This document shows positions 1-5,361 of a DNA stretch of 8,292 nucleotides, one piece after another. The notes under the pieces were generated by a model, which ran no database searches, was not told where the DNA came from, and saw nothing but the letters and a program-made list of their open reading frames with translations. A program made the position numbers and the translations under genes. Numbering within the stretch: position 1 is the stretch's first letter; each line of letters starts with the position of its first letter. The DNA is from Clostridia bacterium (GTDB lineage Bacteria > Bacillota > Clostridia > Oscillospirales > CAG-272): contig JAFQNZ010000256.1 in assembly GCA_017395715.1 (NCBI GenBank), positions 1-8,292 of the forward strand, read 5' to 3'.

Positions 1-122
1 ATGAGCTTAACTCAGACGGGAAGATAACCTATATAGACAGGGCTGAGGATAAAACCTCAAGCTTCCCGCAGAGCTTTAAAAAAGAAATGTTTGCACTCAA
101 TTATACAGGAGAGGGACTTGAA

Positions 123-941
123 ATGCCCTTTATGATCCTGACAAGCACGTTAAAGGTGGAGTTTACCAAGGATTTTGCCGCCGAAATGGGTCTTCTTTTC
201 CTGTTTGGTGTGGTGTTTACCTTCCTTATGCTGTTTGCCACCGCTTTTTTGTGCCGCGGCGTGAAGGATGATAAGAAAAACGGCATGATGCGCTTTGCCA
301 TGATCTTTCCCAACAACGGCTTTTTGGGCATACCGCTTGCCACGGCTGTGTTTTTGAACACGCGTCCTGCGGTGGTGACCTTTCTTGTGGTGCTGAACAT
401 CATGAACAATCTGATGCTCTTTTCGCTCGGTATCACGATGGTGTCGGGAGATAAGAGTGCGATCCGTTTGAAAAAACTGCTTCTCAACCCGGTGCTTATT
501 GCTTTTGTGGCAGGCGTTATTTTGAACATCAGCGGTCTTGCGGGAAAAGTGCCTGCGGTCGGTGAGTATTCGAATTATTTCAGCAGCATCGTGACGGCGC
601 TTTCGATGGTGGTGCTTGGCATCAAGCTTGCCGACGTGCCGTTTGCAAAGCTGTTTTTGAACGGCAGTATGTATTATGTGTCTTTTGTTCGTCTGATCGC
701 ATTCCCCGCGCTTTCGGTGGCAATTATGTTCCTTCTTCGCACATTCTTGCCGGTTTCGGATGAAATGATCCTCGGTACATTCATTGCCTTTGTGATGCCC
801 ACGGCGGGGCTTGCTTCCACCTTTGCCGACCAATACGGCGGCGATACCGAAGGCGCTGTTGCCTATACGCTCGGCTCAACCATTTTGTCGGTCGGCGTGA
901 TCCCGCTACTCTATTGGCTGGTTGAATGGATCTTGAAGTAA
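123..941 (+). CDS. AEC-family (auxin efflux carrier type) permease, N-terminally short
   Basis: Integral membrane transporter of the AEC family, which moves small organic anions or related solutes; the substrate cannot be read from sequence. From ATG 123 it is 272 residues and very hydrophobic. The family hallmark FPNNGFLGIPLA is at residues 62-73, whereas in typical members of about 305-310 residues it lies near residue 100. The conserved second half is present, including VMPTAGLASTFADQYGGD at 224-241. The start at 123 is chosen for the strong Shine-Dalgarno AGGAGAGGG at 107-115; an in-frame ATG at 87 has only a weak site. The frame stays open upstream to the window edge (from base 3), but those 40 codons are hydrophilic and do not resemble the expected first membrane helix. 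The protein therefore seems to lack TM1 and part of TM2, and may be a decaying or fused gene. Family is fairly certain; start and activity are not. Confidence 0.75.
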   Translation: MPFMILTSTLKVEFTKDFAAEMGLLFLFGVVFTFLMLFATAFLCRGVKDDKKNGMMRFAMIFPNNGFLGIPLATAVFLNTRPAVVTFLVVLNIMNNLMLFSLGITMVSGDKSAIRLKKLLLNPVLIAFVAGVILNISGLAGKVPAVGEYSNYFSSIVTALSMVVLGIKLADVPFAKLFLNGSMYYVSFVRLIAFPALSVAIMFLLRTFLPVSDEMILGTFIAFVMPTAGLASTFADQYGGDTEGAVAYTLGSTILSVGVIPLLYWLVEWILK

Positions 942-982
942 ATAAAAAAGGAGTTTCGCATAGCGAGACTCCTTCGTTTTTT
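942..982. terminator. Bidirectional rho-independent terminator between convergent genes
   Basis: A 12-bp stem (948-959 with 963-974, one G-T wobble) with an ATA loop. On the plus strand it is followed by CGTTTTTT (975-982). On the minus strand the left flank ATAAAAAA (942-949) reads as a T-tract. It can thus end both the AEC gene, whose stop is at 939-941, and the minus-strand GTPase gene, whose stop is at 1024. Confidence 0.85.
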
Positions 983-1016
983 GCGGGAGGATATCATCCT
1001 CCCGCAAAGCGTTTTT
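980..1016 (+). terminator. Second hairpin terminator, plus strand
   Basis: A perfect 13-bp inverted repeat (980-992 with 996-1008, loop ATC), followed after AGCG-type sequence by TTTTT (1012-1016). It abuts the first terminator and shares three T's with its T-tract. On the minus strand no T-tract follows, so there it would only act as a 3'-end stem. It probably backs up the first terminator and shields the convergent gene from readthrough. Confidence 0.6.
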
Positions 1017-1023
1017 ATTATGT

Positions 1024-3048
1024 TTAATCTTGCGATAATTGATACGCGCCGCGCGCCCAAAGGATCCATTTGGAGCGGTCAAGCGGATTCACGCCGCGGC
1101 GGGGCGAGATATGCTCCTTGCCGTCACGGCATTCGCGGTAGCCGTAAAAGCTTGTGTTCAAAACCGCCTTGCCCGAGGACAAAGACGCAAGCTTGGCGGG
1201 AAAATCCATCGACGTGGCGGCGGGGACGATCGCTTCGAGTGTGACGCTTGTGCCGTGCATCACGGGGCTTTCATGGTCGCCGCCCATGCGGATGATCTCG
1301 CCGCAAAGCTTGCCGTACAAATCGGCAGGGGCAGTGATACGCATGAGAAGAAGCGGCTCGAGAAGGGTTGAGCCGAGAGACTTTAGTCCATTCATAAATG
1401 CCATCGGGGTGCAGACGAAAAAGTCGAGCGGATGGGTATGGATGGTATGATGCTCACCGCCGACAAGGGTGCATTTGAAATCGGTGACCTCCCAGCCATA
1501 AAGCCCCTGTTCAAGACATTGATTGAAAGAGGTGCGGATATGCGTTTGGTAGCGGTAAAAGCATTGGTTGGAGGGAAGCTTTCCGTGATAGGATACACCG
1601 TAACCGCGCGGCATTGGCTCGAATTTGAACTGCACCACTGCCCAGCAGGGCTTTGGCATGGTGTAGTCGGCATAGGCAAAGCCTGCCTTCGACGGCGTTT
1701 CTTTATAAATGACGGTGGGTGGAGAAAAGTTTGCGGCGATCTTGTAGCGCTCTTTGAGAAGGCTTTCGATCACTTCCACCTGAATGCGTCCTGTGGTGTT
1801 GATGACGATCTCCTTTTGTCCGTTTTCCCACTTGGCGTTGATATACGGCTCTTCGTCCGAAAGCTGCATTAAAGCTTCGGCAAGGCGTGGGATCTCCTCG
1901 GGCGAGGGGTCTTTCGGTGTGACCTGCACGCGAAGAAACGGCGTGGCAAGCGGAAAACGCGAGCCTTGCACGAGCGAGCCGATATAGTGACCGCTTTTTG
2001 CCGATGGCAGTCCGCAAAGCGCGGCAATGTCGCCTGCGCCCACTTCACCGGCATCGCTGTATTTGCCGCCAATAAATTTGCGGATCTGCGAAACTTTTTC
2101 GCGCGGGTCTTCTTTTTCTTCCAAGGCAACTGCCTCGTTGTCGTCCGGCTCGGTTGTTTTTTGTGATTCGGTTTTGGGGGAGAGAAGTGTGACTTCATCG
2201 CGGTTGGCAATCTTTCCGCCAAACAGGCGAATATGCGAGACTTTGCCCATGGTTTTGTCATGCTCGATCTTGAAGATCACGCCGCAGAGCGAGTCGGTAG
2301 CACGTCGCTCGGACGAGGGCATATAGTCGGTCATAAAATCAAGAAGCTCTAAAACACCAACGGCGTTTTTGGCAGAGCCGCAAAGAATGGGAAGGAGGGT
2401 GCAATCGGTAATATGCGCTTTCAACAATTCTTCGGCACGCTTGTGCGGAAGAAAGCTGTCGGCAAGAAATGCTTCCTCAGCTTCTTCAGAGGATTCACAC
2501 AAGGCTTCGGTGACGCCGGCATCAAACTCTTCTCCCACGAAAAGCGAGACGTTCGGCTCGGCTGTTTCTTCGCCCTCGGTATGCGAGAGAAGAAGCGGCG
2601 TGCGAGGGGTGAGAGAAGAAAGGTCGCGAAGGATTGCCGGAATATCACAGCCTGCGCGGTCGATTTTATTGATGAAAACAAGCGCGGGGAGGTTGGCCTT
2701 GTCAAGTGCTTTCAAAAGGTTTTCGGTGTGCGCACGCACGCCTTCCACGGCAGACACGATCAGAATGGCATAATCAAGGGCGGCAAGCGAGCGCTCCACT
2801 TCGCCGGCAAAATCCACGTGCCCCGGTGTGTCAATAAGATTAAAGGTAACGCCGCGGTGGGTGGTGCTTGCGGTGGAGGTGCGCACCGAAATGCCGCGTT
2901 CTTTTTCAATTGTTAAGTGGTCGGTGGCGGTGGTGCCGAGGTCCACACTGCCCGCTGCGCGAATCGCGCCCGTGTGATAGAGAATCTGCTCGGTTAATGT
3001 GGTCTTGCCCGAGTCCACATGGGCAAGGATACCGATGTTGTGAAACAT
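1024..3048 (-). CDS. TetM/EF-G-like translational GTPase (ribosomal-protection-like)
   Basis: A 674-residue cytoplasmic GTPase of the EF-G/ribosomal protection protein superfamily, expected to bind the ribosomal A-site region. GTPase motifs are intact: G1 AHVDSGKT (9-16), the switch I region with EKERGI (48-53), G3 DTPGH (73-77, catalytic His77), G4 NKID (127-130) and G5 GSAK (224-227). Domain II, domain IV (EQGLYGWEVTD, 513-523) and domain V follow. The start at 3048 is chosen because the GTPase fold begins there (FHNIGILAHVDSG), with AAGGA 11 bases upstream; upstream codons in frame overlap the promoter. TetM is about 639 residues. The extra length is mainly an acidic linker at about 291-317 in domain II. 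The domain IV tip, where TetM has the tyrosine/SPVS-type loop that displaces tetracycline, reads GGEHHTIHTHPLDF (530-543), closer to EF-G. I infer a housekeeping or stress EF-G paralogue rather than a proven resistance gene. Confidence 0.85.
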   Translation of the reverse strand: MFHNIGILAHVDSGKTTLTEQILYHTGAIRAAGSVDLGTTATDHLTIEKERGISVRTSTASTTHRGVTFNLIDTPGHVDFAGEVERSLAALDYAILIVSAVEGVRAHTENLLKALDKANLPALVFINKIDRAGCDIPAILRDLSSLTPRTPLLLSHTEGEETAEPNVSLFVGEEFDAGVTEALCESSEEAEEAFLADSFLPHKRAEELLKAHITDCTLLPILCGSAKNAVGVLELLDFMTDYMPSSERRATDSLCGVIFKIEHDKTMGKVSHIRLFGGKIANRDEVTLLSPKTESQKTTEPDDNEAVALEEKEDPREKVSQIRKFIGGKYSDAGEVGAGDIAALCGLPSAKSGHYIGSLVQGSRFPLATPFLRVQVTPKDPSPEEIPRLAEALMQLSDEEPYINAKWENGQKEIVINTTGRIQVEVIESLLKERYKIAANFSPPTVIYKETPSKAGFAYADYTMPKPCWAVVQFKFEPMPRGYGVSYHGKLPSNQCFYRYQTHIRTSFNQCLEQGLYGWEVTDFKCTLVGGEHHTIHTHPLDFFVCTPMAFMNGLKSLGSTLLEPLLLMRITAPADLYGKLCGEIIRMGGDHESPVMHGTSVTLEAIVPAATSMDFPAKLASLSSGKAVLNTSFYGYRECRDGKEHISPRRGVNPLDRSKWILWARGAYQLSQD

Positions 3049-3081
3049 TGTCCGCACCGTCCTTTCTGTTTTGGTAATCCA

Positions 3082-3110
3082 AGTATAGCATACCGAACGG
3101 GGCAAGTCAA
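3082..3110 (-). promoter_or_regulatory. Sigma-A promoter of the GTPase gene, extended -10
   Basis: Read on the minus strand: -35 TTGACT (3110-3105), a 17-base spacer and -10 TATACT (3087-3082), with TGC directly before the -10 box, making an extended -10. Transcription would start near 3075, giving a leader of about 27 bases. That is too short for the attenuator or leader peptide known upstream of tetM, so the sequence offers no sign of drug-induced control. Confidence 0.85.
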
Positions 3111-3259
3111 GAAAATTACGGCTGAGATGTGCTTCTTTTTTGAAAAACGAAATAATGACGAGACAATGAGAAACGAACAAGCGTTGAGAAAAATATGTGA
3201 AAAAAGTCTAATTTCGCCGAAAAAAGAAAAGAAATATTAACAAAATACACAAAATACTA
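3111..3259. other. A-rich gap between divergent promoters
   Basis: About 150 bases between the GTPase promoter and the SBP1 promoter. It is A-rich, especially 3165-3259. No convincing gene, repeat or RNA element was found. Short reading frames cross it but lack a ribosome binding site and overlap promoter elements. Confidence 0.5.
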
Positions 3260-3288
3260 TTGACTTTGCTTTGGCAAAGTGTTACAAT
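3260..3288 (+). promoter_or_regulatory. Sigma-A promoter of SBP1 with palindromic spacer
   Basis: -35 TTGACT (3260-3265), a 17-base spacer and -10 TACAAT (3283-3288). A perfect 7-bp inverted repeat, ACTTTGC at 3263-3269 and GCAAAGT at 3274-3280 with a 4-base centre, fills the spacer and overlaps the -35 box, a good position for a repressor site. The 14 bases CTATTGACTTTGCT (3257-3270) recur exactly at the SBP2 promoter (4392-4405), but the palindrome does not. Transcription should start near 3295, leaving a leader of about 50 bases with GAGAGGG (3331-3337) as the ribosome binding site. Confidence 0.85.
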
Positions 3289-3344
3289 GATAACAACACT
3301 TCAATTGTGTGTGCAATTTATTATGAAAAAGAGAGGGTTGGATT

Positions 3345-4208
3345 ATGAAAAAGATCATTGCACTTACACTTTGTTTGGTTATGGTTCTTTCTTTCACCGT
3401 ACTGTTTGCTTCTTGCGGTGAAGAAAAAGCTAAGGTTAAAGTGTACACAGAGTATGAACTCACCGCTGAAAGCTATGCGTTCGCCGTCGCTAAGGGAAAT
3501 ACCGATCTGAAGGAAGCTGCTAACGAGCTTTTGACCGCTCTTGGCACAAGCGGCAAGCTCGATGCTATCATCAACTCCTTTTATGATGGCAGCGCTACCT
3601 TCTCTTACGAAAACCCTGTCCATACAGTACCTTCCGGTGCTGACAGGGAAAACTATCTTATCGTTGCTACCCACGCTAACTTCCCACCCTTTGAAAATAA
3701 CGAAGGCAAGAAGTTCTCCGGTATTGACATGAATATTGCGTATTTGCTTGCAGAAAAGCTCGGTAAGACTCTCTATATCAACAATATGGATTTTGATGCT
3801 GTCATTGCCTCTGTGAAAAACGGTGAAAGCGACATCGGTATGTCGGGTATAACCATTAACGAATCACGTATGAAACTGGTTGATTTCACCACCGAATACT
3901 ACGAATCCGCACAGGTACTGATCACCCGAGAAGATGATTCTGTGTTTGCCGATTGCAGGAACGCTGAGGATGTCGAAAGAGCTTTGAAGAAGCAGGGCAA
4001 GGACTTTATTGTCGGTGTGCAGAAAGGTACCACAGGTTTTATGTATACTGCGGGTGATGACGATGGCTACGAAGGCTACAAGAACCTTGAAACCAAACCG
4101 TATGCCACAGGTTCACTTGCTGTTCTTGACCTTGCCAATGGCAAGATCAATGCCGTTATCATCGACAAGCAACCTGCTATCCTGTTTGCGAAAACTGCCA
4201 ACGAATAA
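3345..4208 (+). CDS. Circularly permuted family-3 substrate-binding lipoprotein (SBP1)
   Basis: A 287-residue extracellular receptor for a polar amino-acid-type ABC importer. The signal peptide ends in lipobox FASC, with Cys24 as lipid anchor. The order of the mature part is unusual. Residues 31-82 match the normal C-terminus of the family (hinge strand KVKVYTEYELTAESYAFAVAKGN, here cited as 30-52, then helices ending DAIINSFY). A linker follows at about 83-103. The normal N-terminus then begins (YLIVATHANFPPFE, 104-117; GIDMNIAYLLAEKLG, 126-140), and the chain ends after VIIDKQPAILFAKTANE. Likely ligand contacts by analogy to HisJ are Phe113, Arg175 in GITINESR, Thr229/Thr230 in QKGTT, and Asp274. 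The start has GAGAGGG 7 bases upstream. It is about 80% identical to SBP2 by hand count, but has Asn at 112, 118 and 119 where SBP2 has Tyr. It has its own promoter and terminator and no permease of its own, so it may feed the neighbouring transporter. Confidence 0.88.
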   Translation: MKKIIALTLCLVMVLSFTVLFASCGEEKAKVKVYTEYELTAESYAFAVAKGNTDLKEAANELLTALGTSGKLDAIINSFYDGSATFSYENPVHTVPSGADRENYLIVATHANFPPFENNEGKKFSGIDMNIAYLLAEKLGKTLYINNMDFDAVIASVKNGESDIGMSGITINESRMKLVDFTTEYYESAQVLITREDDSVFADCRNAEDVERALKKQGKDFIVGVQKGTTGFMYTAGDDDGYEGYKNLETKPYATGSLAVLDLANGKINAVIIDKQPAILFAKTANE

Positions 4209-4218
4209 CCGAATCGGA

Positions 4219-4286
4219 ATGAGGATATGTCGGTTTCGCAACCGGCTTCCGGAACACCGCAATGCTTGCGGTGTTCTTTTTTTTGA
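4219..4286 (+). pseudogene. Relic of a duplicated permease gene start
   Basis: The DNA after SBP1 aligns with the start of the permease gene after SBP2. In both, 10 bases separate the SBP stop from an ATG (4219 here, 5362 there), and the preceding GAATCGGA matches GAATCAGA. Further on, ACCGG, six bases, GAACACCGCA, a five-base loop, TGCGGTGTTC and then a T-rich stretch plus GA (4241-4286) match permease bases 5425-5470 at the same spacing. About 41 bases between the ATG and ACCGG are missing here. No permease can be made; the remnant now contains the SBP1 terminator. Confidence 0.65.
4252..4284 (+). terminator. Rho-independent terminator of SBP1
   Basis: A perfect 11-bp stem, GAACACCGCAA (4252-4262) with TTGCGGTGTTC (4266-4276), loop TGC, followed by eight T's (4277-4284). 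It closes SBP1 as a one-gene transcript. It appears to derive from permease coding sequence (compare 5436-5460). Confidence 0.92.
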
Positions 4287-4290
4287 AAAA

Positions 4291-4385
4291 TGCATTTATG
4301 CAAAAAAGATGAATAGAGTGCATAAGAAGATGATGAAAAATGCCGTTTTTGCAGAAAAAACAGACAAAAGTCTGCATAAAGTGCA
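4291..4385. repeat. Cluster of TGCA-based inverted repeats upstream of the SBP2 promoter
   Basis: The A-rich gap before the SBP2 promoter holds several TGCA words: TGCATTTATGCA (4291-4302, 5-bp arms around TT), TGCAGA (4350-4355) paired with TCTGCA (4371-4376), inside it CAGAC-AAAA-GTCTG (4361-4374), and TGCATAAAGTGCA (4373-4385), which ends 9 bases before the -35 box. They could be binding sites for a regulator, but A-rich DNA makes such words by chance too. No gene is seen here. Confidence 0.35.
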
Positions 4386-4394
4386 AAAAAGCTA

Positions 4395-4423
4395 TTGACT
4401 TTGCTACTTTTACGTGCTACAAT
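4395..4423 (+). promoter_or_regulatory. Sigma-A promoter of the ABC importer operon
   Basis: -35 TTGACT (4395-4400), a 17-base spacer and -10 TACAAT (4418-4423). It shares CTATTGACTTTGCT with the SBP1 promoter, pointing to common origin by duplication. The expected start is near 4430, giving a leader of about 55 bases with GAAAGGGA (4471-4478) before the SBP2 ATG. Confidence 0.88.
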
Positions 4424-4454
4424 ATATGTTACCCGATTTTGACGGGCAACATAT
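4424..4454. promoter_or_regulatory. Candidate operator over the SBP2 transcription start
   Basis: A long inverted repeat, arms 4424-4435 and 4443-4454, with 11 of 12 positions paired (one A/C mismatch at 4431/4447) and a 7-base centre. It begins directly after the -10 box and straddles the predicted start. The transcript would contain only part of the left arm, so a DNA operator is more likely than an RNA switch. No counterpart is seen at SBP1, suggesting different control. Confidence 0.5.
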
Positions 4455-4484
4455 TCTAAATAAGAAAAGAGAAAGGGAATTATC

Positions 4485-5351
4485 ATGAAAAAGATTATTG
4501 CACTTGCACTTTGTCTGACTATGGTTCTTTCTTTCACCGTACTGTTTGCTTCTTGCGGCGAAACCAAGGCCAAAGTTAAAGTGTACACCGAGTATGAACT
4601 CACCGCTGAAAGCTATGCTTTCGCCATTGCCAAGGAAAACACCGCTCTGAAGGAAGCTGCCAACGAGCTTCTTGCCGATCTCAGCGCAAGCGGCGAGCTT
4701 GACAAGATCATCAACTCCTTCTTCGACGGCACTGCTACCTTTGCTTACGAAAACCCCGTTAACACAGTACCCACCGGTGCGGATAAGGAAAACTACCTCA
4801 TCGTGGCTACCAATGCTTACTTCCCGCCTTTCGAATACTACGAAGGCAGCAAGCTTTCCGGCGTTGACATGAAGATTGCATCTCTGCTTGCTGAAAAGCT
4901 CGGCAAGACCCTTTACATCAACGATATGGACTTCGATACCATCATCACTTCGGTTAAGAACGGCGAAAGCGACATCGGTATGGCAGGTATGACTGTCAAC
5001 GAAGCACGTCTTGATTTGATCGACTTCACCACCGAATACTATGAATCCGCACAGGTTCTGATCACACGCGAAGACGATACTGTGTTTGCTGATTGCAAGA
5101 GCGCAGAAGATATCGAAAACGTTCTGAAGAAGCAGGGCAAGGACTTTATCGTTGGCACACAGAACGGCACCACCGGCTTTATGTACTCTGCAGGTGACGC
5201 TGACTTCGGCTACGACGGCTTTAAGAACCTTGAAACCAAGTCCTACACCACAGGCTCGCTTGCTGTTCTTGACCTTGCTAACGGCAAGATCGATGCGGTT
5301 ATCATCGACAAGCAGCCCGCTATCATGATTGCTAAGAGCACCAACGAGTAA
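4485..5351 (+). CDS. Circularly permuted family-3 substrate-binding lipoprotein (SBP2)
   Basis: A 288-residue receptor of the adjacent importer. The signal peptide ends in FASC (Cys24). As in SBP1, residues 31-82 are the family's normal C-terminal piece (EYELTAESYAFAIAKEN at 36-52, then helices to IINSFF). A linker with repeated N/T/P/G residues follows, and the normal N-terminal piece begins at YLIVATNAYFPPFEYYEG (104-121). Predicted ligand contacts by analogy to HisJ are Phe113, Arg175 (GMTVNEAR), Thr229/Thr230 (QNGTT) and Asp275 (VIIDKQPA). Tyrosines at 112, 118 and 119 flank the pocket and are Asn in SBP1. The start has GAAAGGGA 6-7 bases upstream. It is first in an operon: the permease starts 10 bases after its stop, with no terminator between. 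The Arg/Asp pair fits an amino-acid ligand; the exact ligand is unknown. Confidence 0.9.
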   Translation: MKKIIALALCLTMVLSFTVLFASCGETKAKVKVYTEYELTAESYAFAIAKENTALKEAANELLADLSASGELDKIINSFFDGTATFAYENPVNTVPTGADKENYLIVATNAYFPPFEYYEGSKLSGVDMKIASLLAEKLGKTLYINDMDFDTIITSVKNGESDIGMAGMTVNEARLDLIDFTTEYYESAQVLITREDDTVFADCKSAEDIENVLKKQGKDFIVGTQNGTTGFMYSAGDADFGYDGFKNLETKSYTTGSLAVLDLANGKIDAVIIDKQPAIMIAKSTNE

Positions 5352-5361
5352 TTGAATCAGA

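Noticed and set aside
150..833. Long minus-strand reading frame of 227 codons opposite the AEC gene
   Set aside because: Its product is dominated by His, Lys and Arg, the usual mirror of a hydrophobic membrane protein, and it has no ribosome site or promoter.
1432..1872. Plus-strand frame of 146 codons inside the GTPase gene
   Set aside because: It is antisense to a region with clear EF-G domain homology and shows no family features or ribosome site.
1024..3048. A straightforward tetracycline resistance gene
   Set aside because: The domain IV tip and missing leader do not fit TetM, so I call only the superfamily.
3019..3240. Plus-strand frame of 73 codons crossing the gap before SBP1
   Set aside because: It begins inside the GTPase gene, runs over that gene's promoter and has no ribosome site or recognisable product.
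3345..4208. SBP1 as a broken or rearranged pseudogene
   Set aside because: The frame is intact, the lipobox and ligand residues are kept, and the paralogue has the same permuted order, so the order is inherited and not damage.
4231..4244. Small hairpin CGGTT-N4-AACCG before the SBP1 terminator
   Set aside because: Five base pairs, common by chance, and explained as part of the permease relic.
4424..4484. Riboswitch or T-box leader of SBP2
   Set aside because: The leader is only about 55 bases, with no T-box sequence and no terminator alternative before the gene.
4076..4603. Minus-strand frame of 175 codons spanning the end of SBP1 and start of SBP2
   Set aside because: It crosses a terminator and a promoter; its start is the antisense of the conserved signal peptide, which is why a similar frame appears opposite SBP1.
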